From Deinandra increscens subsp. villosa (Eukaryota > Streptophyta > Magnoliopsida > Asterales > Asteraceae), in the NCBI GenBank assembly GCA_039602395.1, contig JBCNJP010000010.1, forward strand, positions 89,684,000 through 89,747,999: 64,000 bases of DNA, in the 5' to 3' direction. The stretch's first letter is position 1; each line of letters starts with the position of its first letter. Positions 23,353-34,786 of the stretch are shown here, one piece after another. The notes under the pieces are model-generated. The model ran no database searches and was not told the origin of the DNA. It was given only the letters and a program-made list of their open reading frames with translations. The translations under genes were made by a program, and so were the position numbers.

Positions 23353-24955
23353 TGAAAAATAAAGGCACATGATTGGTGTTAGATCTACTATGTGAGTATT
23401 CAATCTAGGTTATTTGATGCATGATGAAGTATAAAGTTGTAAACTTGATGATTAATAGCATGCGGTTAATTTTATAAAAATTATTTACATGAAAATATGG
23501 TGAAAATGGCCGATTAGGGCAAGTTAGCTTACATGCATGTGGCTAGGAATTTATTATATAGTTTGATATATGCTAAATGATGATCTATGTGACTTGCATG
23601 AGATGATGATGTTGTGTAAACATGGATTTAGCCTACATGTGATAAATATATATTTATCGGTAAATAAATAAATTGTGGATGAGATTACTTGGCTAGGTGT
23701 TTGCATGAGATAAGTCAAATAAATTATGAGTTATACGAGTGTACAAGTCCTAAGTCTCCTACCTCGGTGGGAATGGCAAGACTTTGTACGATTGCCCCGT
23801 CGATCGTACATCGTATACGCGGGATAATATCATAATGAATTGTTACGCGTTATGTTTATCATTGTACAATTTGTTGTATATGTTATATACATGTTAGGAT
23901 ACATATTAGAAAACCTAATCAATCACCAATGTGTATTCGAGTCCACTTGTCTATTGTCTGCGCGTTGTCGGGACGGTTGATCAACACATTCAACACTCAC
24001 ACTGTTATGTGTCATAGGTGAAGTCTAAGAGGATTCACTGCTATCATTTGGTTGGTTACTGGAAATAATAAATTTGCACCCTAAGGTGAGTTTACGACCC
24101 CTACTCTTTTATTGTTTTCAAAACTCAGGGGGAGAAGACATGCGGTAACTTTTCTTGTAAAACGGTACTGAATTATTATACCATCTGTGGACCGTAGTGA
24201 TTTGTATATTGCCATTGAAGCCCTTTAGTACGTACCAGTTAATATCACGGATAGCGAGGAAATATTTAGTAGATCTACTAGGCCTGACGAGCCCTGCCTG
24301 AGCTAGTCGCTCTAGCTCCTGCTTGCCCTTCGGGGGAGAGGAACGGGTATTATATTTTCCTATTGGAGTCATGGCGGCAATGCATGACGTAAATGCAAAA
24401 GTGTTGGATTGTAAGTCAGCTCTGGGGACGTGATCACTAGGTGTCACAAACTTGTAGACTAGCTATCTACCGGTATAATAAATCAACTGTATTGTATGAA
24501 CGGGTAGGTCTACTGGGAGACTACCTTCTTTTAAACGGATTGAACTATGAAATGTTTATTTGCAAAACATGTGAACTCACCAACCTCGTGTTGACACTTT
24601 TTAGCATGTTTCTTCTCAAGTCCTTAGGAGCACGCTAAGGAGCACGTTTAGGAATCATGGTTCATTCATAACTCTGCATATGTTTGGTTAAACACCTAAC
24701 TTTTGGGTGTTGTGTGCGCATTAAACTTTTGAAACTTATTACGTTTGTTTTACGCTTCCACAAATGGTTTTTCTGAACTTGTTAAACGATTCCGCACTGA
24801 AACTGTTTTAATAGATGTTACGAACTTTAGGACTCTGAACTTTTAAACGGTTTATGTACGTATATAATATGTTCCGTGTGTCTGGTGACTCAGATCCTGG
24901 TATGTCACGCCTCTGAATCGGTGGTGCCCCGATGGCGGATTTTTGGGGTCTGACA
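23353..24955. mobile_element. Gypsy-like LTR or LTR fragment
   Basis: It ends GGGGTCTGACA, so the minus strand opens TGTCAGACCCC, a common type of LTR start. The segments 'gtgagtttacgacccc' (24086) and 'tgtgaactcaccaac' (24570) have counterparts in the palindrome arms, in the same order. No target duplication was found. The 109-residue minus-strand frame at 24447-24118 has no recognisable domain and overlaps a segment shared with the arms, so it is not called a gene. Confidence 0.45.
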
Positions 24956-26333
24956 CATGGGTAATGGGCGCAATGTGGCGCTTTGATGTCGCACTTTTTA
25001 CTTCGCATCGGCCCGAGCCACTTGAGAGCCGCCTTTATATTTTTAGGTTCTCATGTGGGGTGTGCGGATGGAGGTGGCGCGAGTCAGGTCCTATGGAATT
25101 GCTTCCAGCGCTGCACGGCTTGGCTTTGTCACGTGGACTATGGTCCGATGAGCGAGTCGTCCTAGGCTGCGCGTGTGGGCACACGATGCTGTTGTGTATG
25201 TGTTCAGCGGACCAGTATCTGGTTTGCGCACCTACGCCTTCGTGACTACGCGCAGACTCTTGTGCGATGTGCGGGTTTCAGTGACTAGCGCGTGAGTTGG
25301 GTAGGATGAAGCGCCTATGTGGCGCAGAACTGAAGGGTGCACGCGTGGCACGTCTGCGAAAATCCTGGCGCGTGTGCCAGGTCTGTAAGTGCTGAAACAG
25401 TCCAGCTAATGGGCCTATTACGCAATTTTTGGCATTTTTCCGTTTAACCACTTTAATATGAGCTGAAACTGCATGCTCTTGTCAATTAAAACTGAATTCA
25501 CATTAAAGACGTTTAATGTTAAGTTTGACTACGAATTTAATTGTTGGGTGTTTCAAGCTCTCCTTCACCACTGCAAATAGTGGCTCATGGGTTGAGCCAA
25601 AATATACACAGAATTACAGCAGAAACATTCTCTCTACTCTTCCTCAAATATTCTCTCAAGGTCTTCATCTTCGTCCCTCAAGTTTGAGTCATCACGGCCG
25701 TACATCAGTTTAGGCGACTGTACCCTCGGAAAAAAAATGAGATATTTGATAGACCCGAATTTTTTTTAGAGGACTCGGGTTTTGAACTGAAGCCTTCGCG
25801 AAAGCTTTTCTCATTCTTCTTATTTTCTTAAAGAACTCTTAACTTTCTTCTGCTTTAAAGATTAAATCTTGTCAACCCATTTCAAAACCTTTTCTATAAC
25901 ATTCTATTCTTTTTTAAAACCTTTTTTATAACTTTTCTGTTTATCTCAAACTTAAATTTAGTGTTGTGTATTTATTTTCTTTCGATTGTAATCATTTTCA
26001 TTTCATTTGTATGTATTATCAATTACTTGTATTGTTTTTTTTTCGTGCAATTGCATTGTATTTTTCCAGTAGATCTCTTTATTTTATTGCATTGTAATAG
26101 ACTAGTTCATATTTCTTTTGTTGTAATCGTACCGAGATAAAAATATTGTTTTTATTTAAATTTTACGAACGGTTTTTCTACAAATATATTAAAAAAAATA
26201 TATAGATGAACATTGTTTTAGCAAATATAAGATGAATAGTAATATTTTTTTCTCCTTCATTTATAACCAAACCTTATATTTTAAAGACTACTCATATAAC
26301 TATAAAGAACTTATTGTCTATCTCTTCCACTCA
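24956..26333. other. Unassigned sequence, GC-rich then AT-rich
   Basis: 24960-25420 is GC-rich with repeated 'gcgcg' and 'tggcgc' words and resembles the interior of a long LTR. 25560-25730 resembles a U3/R leader (ctctctactcttcctcaa, pyrimidine-rich). 25740-26333 is AT-rich. No gene is seen. Confidence 0.4.
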
Positions 26334-26570
26334 TAAGGGCATCTGATATACTTGGTGTGATAACTTGGTGTTATCATGCCACGTAGACGGTGACTGGATA
26401 ACACCATTTTATCACACCAAGTGTGGTATACATGGTGTGATAATTTGGTGTTATCACATATTTTGTTAATATTTTTTAATCTTTTTTTAAATTAAAATAC
26501 TAATTAAATATTTTTATTTAACATAAAAATATAACATTACATTTTAAACTAAAATAACAAAATCAGAAAA

Positions 26571-28343
26571 TTACACCAAATAATCTAATGAGAACGCTCG
26601 TAGGTGAAAAAGCATATCAGGAACGATTCTATGGTAGATAACATCGAGACGAAAGTTTTGTCATATATTATGTTAAATGATTACATAAACCGAAGGAGTA
26701 TACAACGATTAAGGACCGGGGGGTTGGACAGAACCTCCCCTCTGAACACATTGATCTGGACAGATTCTGGACAGAAACTTATAATGAAATACAAAGATGA
26801 AAGTATTTATACTCATCATTCTGTCCGAACTGGGGCATCATCCGAACCCTATCCGAAACGCCATCCGAACTTACAGTTCAGATCAACTTCGGATGCACAC
26901 GAACCTTGTGTTCGGCTGGAGTTTGAATCCCAGTTCATGTCCCAGTCAATTCAGTCTGCTTTGACAATTCGAACAGTGTCGACCACACAAGGTTCATGTA
27001 TCAACAGTAGGTATCTTCGATCAAATCCGCCTTAAGTTGGTTATGGATGTTTCGATCTCGTATTTCCTGACGATTAGCACGTTTTTTCTCCTCGTTAATT
27101 TTTGGATATGTCGTATCCAATTCCGCTTCGTTCAATTGACAAATCGTTTTGCCCGCATCCTTGAGAATCATATTATGTAAAATTAAACAAGCCCGCATAA
27201 CGTTGGCTATCTTGTCTTGGTGCCAAATTCATGCGGGATGAGTAATGATGTGCCACTTATTTTTTAACCTTGCAAAGGTGCATTCAACATCCTTCCTAGC
27301 GGCGGTTTGAGCATCGGTGAAGGTTTTACGTCTCTCACCAATGGGAGTTGTGAATCCTTTCACAATAGTCGAATAGTCGAGATAAATCCCATCAGCCAAA
27401 TAATAACCACGTTTGTAAGTGACACCTCGTAGTTCAAAAGACGAGTTGGGCTCACGGCCCTCTATGATATCATCCCAAATGGGTGATCGATCCATGACAT
27501 TGATGTCGTTGTTGGAGCCCGCAACACCAAAAAATTGATGCCATATCCACATGTCATATGACGCAACAGCTTCGAGCATTATTGTAGGATGACCATGATC
27601 ACCACGCATGAATTGTGCCCTCCAAGCATTGGGACAATTCTTCCACTCCCAGTGTGTGCAGTCAATGCTACCGAGCATTCCACGAAAACCCCATTTGTTT
27701 TCATGAAACTCGTAGAGTTGCCTGATGTCGCTTGCTGTAGGTCGTCGTAAATATTTTCTCCGATACAAGTTATAGATACCTAGTATAAATAATTAAAATT
27801 AATATTGAAATTTGATATTGAAATTTAAATAATAGTAATAAAATAAAAATAATACCTTTGGAAAACTTTTGCAAACACGACCTAAGTGTCCGATCGGACA
27901 TCCTCAAATACTCGTCGAAGCCATCGCCCGTAGTACCGTACGCCATCATACGAAGGGCTGCCGTGCACTTCTGCAAAGGAGTAAAACCAATCCGACCTCT
28001 TGCATCACTCCTTTGTGAGAACCATGGTACCTCGCGCTCTAAATCGTTCACTATTCTTAAAAATAGTGAACGATTCATATGAAAACGTTGATGGAACGAA
28101 TGTGCCGGATACACACAACCGTCATTGAAATAATCTCTCATCAACATTTCTTGACCCGCTTCACGGGTCTCTGTTGAGACGAGCTCTTCGAGTTAGTACG
28201 TGGTTCGCTCGAGCGTTGAGCCGACGTTGATGATGATGAACCATCATTTGAAAAAACATAGCCGAAGCACGGTCGGATGATTCGTTCGATGAATAGTCGG
28301 ATGTAACGTGAGTCGAAGAATTAGATGAAGGAGATGAAGACAT
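26571..28343 (-). pseudogene. PIF/Harbinger transposase (DDE_Tnp_4, ALP1-like), damaged
   Basis: Minus-strand gene. The N-terminal Ser-rich piece (28343-28161) and the helix-rich piece (28147-27856) are joined by a one-base insertion in a C run near 28168. A 76-bp intron (27855-27780; GT...AG, phase 1) joins FSKG to IYNLYRRK. Exon 2 has the DDE_Tnp_4 motifs: first Asp in GMLGSIDCTHW, second in YYLADGIY, Glu in DVECTFARLK. A TGA at 27231-27229 interrupts ITHPA-stop-IWHQDK, consistent with CGA to TGA; the same frame resumes to 27010. A 369-bp LTR-like insertion (26638-27006) breaks the C-terminus. Beyond it the frame continues to a TAA at 26573-26571. DDE transposases cut and paste the element; this copy cannot make a full protein. 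Confidence 0.85.
26638..27006 (-). mobile_element. LTR-like insertion inside the Harbinger transposase
   Basis: Flanked by gtag at 26634-26637 and 27007-27010, the expected duplication of a 4-5 base target. The minus strand opens TGTTGATACATG, as an LTR would, and has a TATA-like box (TATAAATAC near 26813). Removing it restores an uninterrupted transposase C-terminus, which supports the boundaries. The far end reads GATGTTAT, not the usual CA, so the class is uncertain (solo LTR favoured). Confidence 0.6.
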
Positions 28344-28683
28344 ATTTTTGTAGGATTTTTTTAAAGAAAGATGGAGGAGAAATGGTGATATTGTGTGATA
28401 GTTTATTAAAATGAGGTTTAAATAGGTAAAGAAATTAAAAAATATATATTTTTTAAAATGCCCAACGGCTAAAAATTTGACCGTTCAACGGTCTTGTTCC
28501 TCAAAAAAACCCCACAAAACGCCGTGGAGAATTTCACGACAAAACATCACGCCGTCCCATAACGCCTAGAGGAAAGCGGTGTTTCACGACGTTGAGTAAA
28601 ATACTTGACCCATCACTCACCATACCGCATGCCCTAATCAAAACTTAAAATTTTAATATTCTAACATAATTATAAAGATAATA

Positions 28684-28695
28684 ATTATAAAAAAT
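28684..28695 (+). promoter_or_regulatory. TATA-like box of the ENOD93 gene (probable)
   Basis: attataaaaaat lies about 50 bases past the right end of the Harbinger element and upstream of a pyrimidine- and CAT-rich segment that could be the 5' UTR. It was placed from the position of the downstream splice donor; there is no transcript evidence. Confidence 0.35.
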
Positions 28696-28821
28696 GATCT
28701 GGGGCGGCAACCTGTGATAAAGATAGAGGAATAAAAAAAAACCCATCATCATCATTGAACAGTTTGCTGACATTTGAGATCTAGAGGAGTTGCAGTGAGA
28801 TCCAAGCCTAATCGCGACCAG

Positions 28822-30821
28822 GTAACATCTCCATCCTCTTTTCATTTGATTTAATTACTGTATCCATATAGTCTTGGATTCGGTTCGGGTGTGTCTTGGG
28901 TTAAACCAAGACCTAGACGAGTTTGGTGGTGCGATCGGTGGCTGAACGGTGGCCATTAGCGATTGTCCCGGGAAGGATATCGACTGCGATCGGTTGTAGC
29001 TTGCAAAGGAGGGCGGCGATGCATCCAAGGCATATAGCGATGCGCGATGACAATCGGTGGACAACTGGTGGCAATCGGTAGTGACGAGCCAGCAGTGTGG
29101 CAGTCCGATGGTGGTGGCCATTTAGGCGGCCGAGTAGTGGGTCAAGGGGGCGACGACTCAGTTTAACCGAATTCCTGAAAAGATAGGTATTGTGAACCAA
29201 CACGTCAGATTTAATTTCTATACAAAAGTTAGGGAACTGTTATTGAAAAGTAAATAGAAGTATATGTTAAAAGGATTTGGAATGGAAGTGGTGACTTGTA
29301 CATGCCGGATGCAATGCAGTGAATTGTGTGAAAACATGTGTGTCGAATAATCTGGGTCTCAAAGGGGGTGATAACATGTTTGAAACATTAACTTTTGGCG
29401 TGCAAAAGGTGAAGATCTAAGAGGCCTAACTTGCTTACCGTAATGTAATTAAGATGAGTTATAAGATTGACCTTTGTATGCGTTTTGGGTTGAAGTATAC
29501 GGTTTGCTGTTTAGATGTTTGCTTTATTGATCACGTGTAATGTAATTATTATAGCATTGCATCTTTTTTTAAAGTTTAAACAAAAAAATGTGTGTTGTTG
29601 TGAAGTCATGTCTATTACTTGTTTGCCTTGATTTTTATGTGTTTAAATGTGGTGGACTAGTCTTTGGGACTGTCATTGGTGTTATGACATGATCAGTTTG
29701 CCCTATCGAATGTGGGTGGTGTTAATGTTATGAATGTTAAGGTTAGAAGATGTAGTAACCGGGATGAAACATGTTAGCTAGGGACTTGTAATGGCATGAA
29801 ATGTTTTGGTGTTATCGTAATGTGAAGCTTAACTAAGAACTCACCATCAAAAGTTGACTTTAGATAGCAGGTATTTTAAGAAAGTGTGAGACCCTCTATA
29901 AGCAAAGAAAAAGGTCTAGCTTGATTGGTTGTCTCGGATGGTTTTGACCTCACGGTTTCTCTAGGCATATGGTTTGTTTGTCGGTTTTCAGACAATTTCT
30001 AGGCATAGGAAGATGAAGATTGCAGGGGTAAAAAAACAACATAGAGGTTGATCTTCCCATTAGTATTTATGTGGTGGTACATCATGTATGGGGAAATTCT
30101 ACTTCAAATTCCTCTAGGACTTGGTATGTTTTACCCGATTTACTAAAATCCTTCTTTGACCGCATTCAAGGAATTGCCCCTCCTCCCCCTATCACCTTTA
30201 GTGGTCTTCGCTTATAAAGCCATGAACAATGCTGAAGTTGTACGAGCAAAGATATGGTTGGATAAAACTAAAGTATGGGAGAAGAACCTAATAATAATCC
30301 CAGTGGCAAGGGAAGCATCATGATGGTTCTCGAATTTAATGCGGGCTCCAAGAAACCCTAAAACAGTCTAACGGATGCCAAGTTATCACCAGTAGGGTGT
30401 CGACACGCCACTACGCCAAAATAGGCCTACGACCATAGTTTTTCAAAAACTCTACTGCCACACTTTCGATTATTTCAGTGGCTAAAGGTCATTAGTAAAA
30501 TTTGGAAACCTTCTAGCCTAGTTTTAGCCACACATTTTATTGTTATATATTTGTTCATTTCTCTACCCTCTACCTTTCTCGTCTGTTGCAATTTCGATTT
30601 GTAGGCCACCGGTATTCCAAAACAGTTGCAGGACTGTAAATTCCACCTCCAATCTTTCCACAGTTGCTCTAGGAATCAAGACTGATTTCAAAATCTCACA
30701 TCATTTATGTTATATATGTAAAGTTCATCCTCCCTTGATTCCTCAATAGCTTAGCTTTTGATTTGTGATACTTTTGATCGGTCGAAACAAAACACTTTTG
30801 TATGATCAAATAACCTAACAG
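28822..30821 (+). other. Probable 5' UTR intron of the ENOD93 gene
   Basis: The candidate donor gaccag|gtaacatct is at 28822. The candidate acceptor cctaacag lies just before gaaaaaATG, six bases ahead of the start codon. The 2.0 kb interval has no credible frame, only unassigned repeats, and a CACTA-type end at 30409. The donor-acceptor pairing is inferred. Confidence 0.4.
30409..30540. mobile_element. CACTA-type transposon end, truncated
   Basis: Starts CACTACGCCAAAATAGGC and contains GTGGCTAAAGGTC and tagccacac motifs like those beside the end at 14880. No opposite end (TTTTGGCGTAGTG) was found nearby, so it is a fragment. It lies in the region upstream of the ENOD93 start codon. Confidence 0.55.
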
Positions 30822-30827
30822 GAAAAA

Positions 30828-32732
30828 ATGGGGATTCCAATGGATGTAAGAGACGCATGGGTAAACCACAGGACCAAATCATCAAATTTTATGATTCCTT
30901 CGCCGGATGAAGATCTAAAGTTTCTCAGATCGCAAATGTGCACTCAAGGTGAATCCAATTTTCATCGTCTGGATTCCAAGTTTATGTTCCTAGGTTATCT
31001 TTTAGAAAGGATGCAACCTTTGTATTGTGTGTATGATGTGTGTGTTTGTTGTGATGTTGACCTTTGGTTACATGATTTTGCAGAGGGAGTCCGTGCAGGA
31101 GTCAAGTCAGCTTCCATTGCTTGTGTTGCCAGTGCAGTCCCTACGGTTAGTTGCTTAATTTTGTGTTCCTGTAATTACATTTTTACTTCTTATTTTGGTG
31201 TAATTACAAGATTGGGAAGTCCAGATTTGGATTTGATGGCTAAGAAAACCTATATATATGTTCACTTAATTAAGGAGGCTCTTAAATATAACCCTAAGTT
31301 CTCCTAAGTGCCAATGAAATTGTTACCTGGATCGTGAGATCATATAAATTTAGTTTACTAAAAGACAACTGATAATCCAACATTAAGTTTACTGTATCAA
31401 CAAGAAACTTTTTGCAGCAGCTTGCCAGCTTATATTTTCAATATCATAAGTTAATGACATTATTATCTTTCTTATCAAATCACCTTTACTGGTTTCACCT
31501 TGAGTTATAAGAGTAAGGCTATTGTATTGATTTTGTTCACAAGATTACTTCAATTTGGAAAGTAGAAGTTAATTACTAGTGATGGAGTACCGTTGCTATT
31601 TGAATTGTAACCTAACAGCTCATTTTATAGGGATTAAGAGTTTGATGCACATCTTATTGTATTGAAATTGTAAACGTATTCGTCGTCGTTTTTCATCGCC
31701 TTGTGACACTTCTATTGGTACATAACATCAGCGGATTGTATCTTTTTATTTTAATTGATATATTTTTTCTAATATCTTTGCTTATAGAACCGAGAGGTAA
31801 TAGTATGTGTTTATTTGTCTTGCAAATGTCTCTCTTTTCACTTAAAAGATACCGTTAACTTCTTTTTAGAATAGCCAAGTCACACACCCTCTAATCCTAC
31901 TCTTAAATCTACACCTTCTGGCTTTTGTTCACCATTGGACTTTAATCCAAGTGACTACCTTTCCTACACACCTTGGTACTGCAAGGCCACATGTCCTCTG
32001 GTAGTTAATTGAACTAAGTAAATATATACTGTTTGTTGCTATTGTCTTATATACCAACAAGAAAGCACCATCTACAGAAAGGTATCATTGAAGTCATGCT
32101 TAGATACAAACTTTTATCAACTAATTCTTGCTCTCCGTTCTATTTTCTTATTTTGCGGTTAAGTATTGATTGATCACCAGTGGTGGTATCATTTTAATCC
32201 TCTGTTTTGTAATAGATTATTAGGTCACAAAACAGATCCTTGGTACATTTTATAAAATTTTATACTGCTTTATATGGGAAAATGCCACATGATGTGCCTT
32301 GCTCCATGATATGGTAAATTATAGAGCCGTTTTGTTATTCATGTTATGCTGTAATTCTTCTGGTTTCAGTTGATTGCTGTTCGGACACTTCCTTGGGCAA
32401 AGGCAAATCTGAATTATACTGCTCAGGCACTCATAATATCTGCTGGTACATTCTGGACTTTCTTGCTATAATTATCGAACCTACCAAAGCAAGATTTTCA
32501 CTGACTTTAGATTGACCTATTTCAACTTTGGATTCAGAAAATGATCTGTTTGACTAAAATCTAAAGACATCATCTGATCCGCAGTTTGTAATTTTTTATG
32601 ATCAATTGTTTTTTATAGTTCTTTTAAATTTTTGTAACAGCTTCGATTGCTGCATACTTCATCACTGCTGACAAAACTATCCTGGAGTGTGCAAGGCGAA
32701 ACACGCGCACCCTTTATGATAAACCATCCTAA
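30828..32732 (+). CDS. ENOD93: Early nodulin 93-like protein
   Basis: Four coding exons: 30828-30948, 31084-31145, 32370-32445 and 32641-32732. All introns are GT-AG, and the frame is continuous to TAA, giving 116 residues. The protein starts MGIPMDVRDAWVNHRTKSSN, then IPSPDEDLKFLRSQMCTQ, EGVRAGVKSASIA, RTLPWAKANLNYTAQALIIS and ends ECARRNTRTLYDKPS. These are hallmark segments of the plant ENOD93 family, and the length is normal. Two hydrophobic stretches (about 48-66 and 81-97) suggest membrane association. Plant ENOD93 has been reported as a mitochondrial protein acting through cytochrome c oxidase to affect respiration; that is family knowledge. The gene looks intact and is the only clear host gene here. 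Repeats lie close on both sides. Confidence 0.93.
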
Positions 32733-33440
32733 GAAATTGTATGTTTTTCGATCCTGTTTTTTGTAGCAGTGACGTGCTTTCTTAAAGTTATATGCATCAT
32801 CCTATAATGGTTGTGTGTTGATATAGTTTGCTTCAGCTGTTACCGATGGATCAAGTTTCTGCACTTGTATGTTTCAAATTGTGAAACAAGTCTTGAATAA
32901 GTACTCTTCTAGTCTTCTTGTTTTTCCTTCATGCTCCATTTTGTATATAAAAACCGCAATGCTTTTTGATTTGAAATGTTGTATCTTAGTACTGCTAGTT
33001 CATGAAAGGCATCTTGCTTCCTAAAAGTATGGATAATGAGTCGTTTAAAATCCATGATGCAAGACTCATGTAAACACACGTCTCTCCTTGATAAGGGTGA
33101 TGTTTTTTACATGATAATGATTTAACATGAAATTCATGGGTCGTATACTATATGATTTTTAAGTTCGTGTTGAGTTTAACATACAAACATGGCTACATGA
33201 GTTGTTCCTATACACATGTGAGAGGGTATATTGTAATCGTTATAGTTTTGTAGAAAATGAAGTTATATAGTGAAATTTGCCCCTTAAATCAGATTTGTAA
33301 TTGTTGCTAAAAACCTTTGGAGTCATTTTAATATATCCTGATCTAGTTGTGTTGGTTTCGTGGGGAATCTCAACCAACAATGGTTAATTTAATTTCAACA
33401 AGTACGTATTGTGCGGAATATCTATATCTATATAATATAT
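32733..33440 (+). other. ENOD93 3' region and spacer
   Basis: The 3' UTR probably ends between 32890 and 32990, where AATAAG (near 32898) and tgtatataaaaa (near 32942) could serve as weak polyadenylation signals. The remainder is AT-rich and shows no further gene or repeat that I recognise. Confidence 0.4.
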
Positions 33441-33441
33441 A

Positions 33442-33471
33442 CTAGGATAGAACCCGTATGTTATACGGGTT
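33442..33471 (-). mobile_element. Helitron 3' terminus (probable)
   Basis: On the minus strand a perfect hairpin AACCCGTAT-aac-ATACGGGTT (33471-33451) is followed after five bases by CTAG and then T. This is the classic Helitron 3' end: hairpin, short spacer, CTRR, insertion before T. The element would extend to higher coordinates on the minus strand. Its 5' TC end was not identified. Confidence 0.6.
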
Positions 33472-33915
33472 GAATCATTAAAAAATATATATATAGTTGA
33501 TTATTCATGCATATTCTTCTTTTTACCAGAATAGCGTATTACATTACACCAAATAAAAAACTATAGTTATAATTCATAATATGGTATTGGTGACTTTACT
33601 ATCTTTATCAAAAAATATATTTAGGGCATGTCTTTATTTGTATATTTGGAAAATGCAAGATAAGCGTGACCATGTTTAAAAAACAATCAAACCCTCAAGA
33701 TCGACTAACATGAATTATGAATTGACAAACTTGAGACTTTAAGTATATATAGAAAGTTAGATGAGTATACAGTTTTATAAAAATTATAATCAACACATTC
33801 TAATTGTTGAGTATAAAATCTAAATTATAATCAAAAGATTATAATATTATCAATAAAAAATGTTATTTTGATATATATTAGAAAACTTACAATTGTATTA
33901 GTCGATGTCTAAAAT

Positions 33916-34246
33916 CAGGGGCGGCTATGAGGGAGGGCAAGAACGGCGACCGCCTGGGCCGGCACTAAGGGCTCTGGTATTTTAGGGGCCTGGAAGTTTT
34001 GTAATATGTTGTTATATATATATATATATACATCAAATTGTGTATTAATATATTGTATTTTGAAACTATAACAAAAAAGTCATTGGTGTAGATGGTATTA
34101 ATGTTTGATGTAAAGGTGTAACCTAGAGGTCCCTGGTTCGAATCCTACCTACTCTTTTTTTTCTTCTTTCAGTTATGTTTATAAGGGCCCGGTTTTTATT
34201 TTGCCTCGGGCCCGATCTTGTTTTTGAATTTTTGGAGCCGCCACTG
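33916..34246. mobile_element. Non-autonomous hAT element with perfect 8-bp target duplication
   Basis: Flanked by TCTAAAAT at 33908-33915 and 34247-34254. The ends CAGGGGCGGCT and AGCCGCCACTG form an imperfect terminal inverted repeat of hAT type. It is 331 bp long and has no transposase. It contains a tRNA-like segment with RNA polymerase III boxes (34084-34162). Confidence 0.85.
34084..34162 (+). other. tRNA-like segment with A and B boxes inside the hAT element
   Basis: An A-box-like TGGTGTAGATGGT (34084-34096) and an exact B box GGTTCGAATCC (34135-34145) are 38 bases apart and are followed by a T8 run (34155-34162) that could end pol III transcription. Acceptor and anticodon stems do not close convincingly, so this is a tRNA- or SINE-derived relic, not a tRNA gene. 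Confidence 0.6.
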
Positions 34247-34254
34247 TCTAAAAT

Positions 34255-34786
34255 TTACAAATTGGATGAACATGACTCATTTGATATGATAGGAAAAACT
34301 ATTTAATATTGGATAATATGAACATGATTTTTGTCGCTTATGATTTTCTTTATAAATAGTATCACCCACAACACAACACTGATTGAATTTGTAAAATAGT
34401 ATTAGGTATTCATTAATTAAAATATTAAATATGATTTGCTCAATTATATTTGAAAACACACAAAATAAGTGTTTATTGGTATTTTATAAATTTCTAAATA
34501 TTTTTTAAAATGAAAACAATAGTAGTTTAAAAATTATTTTTAAATAAAAATAAGATGTAAGTTAATATATGATTGTCATAATTCCATAAATATAAATAGA
34601 TAAAAATATATCACGATTATAAAATAGTATATAATTTTCATTAAAAAAGAATTTATATAATTTCCAATAAAAAATAATTTATAAGGGAATAGATTTGGAG
34701 GGAAAACTTTTGTGAGAATGAATCTAGTGTTGACATGTGTCAACAATTGTAATTGTTTATTAGAGTAGGAAGATATATATGAAAAG
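34255..34786. other. AT-rich sequence up to the second gap
   Basis: No gene or clear repeat boundary. It could be the interior of the Helitron whose end is at 33442. Confidence 0.4.

Larger units (their letters stand above)
26337..28634 (-). mobile_element. PIF/Harbinger transposon with TAA target duplications
   Basis: Flanked by TAA at 26334-26336 and TAA at 28635-28637, the 3-base target typical of PIF/Harbinger. The ends are imperfect inverted repeats: GGGCATCTGATATACTTGG on the left and, inverted, GGGCATGCGGTATGGTGAG on the right. Left subterminal repeats of 'ttggtgttatca' occur three times (26361-26455). It carries a transposase of the ALP1-like type on the minus strand. No second (Myb-like) ORF was found. 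Confidence 0.85.

Noticed and set aside
24118..24447. 109-residue minus-strand protein
   Set aside because: It overlaps a segment shared with the palindrome arms, where the frame is not conserved. Likely chance.
26604..27035. 143-residue plus-strand protein inside the Harbinger element
   Set aside because: Most of it is antisense to the LTR-like insertion and the transposase C-terminus, and it has no domain. It is not the Myb-like second ORF of Harbinger elements.
34084..34162. Functional tRNA gene
   Set aside because: The A and B boxes are good, but the acceptor and anticodon stems do not form a cloverleaf. It is called tRNA-like only.
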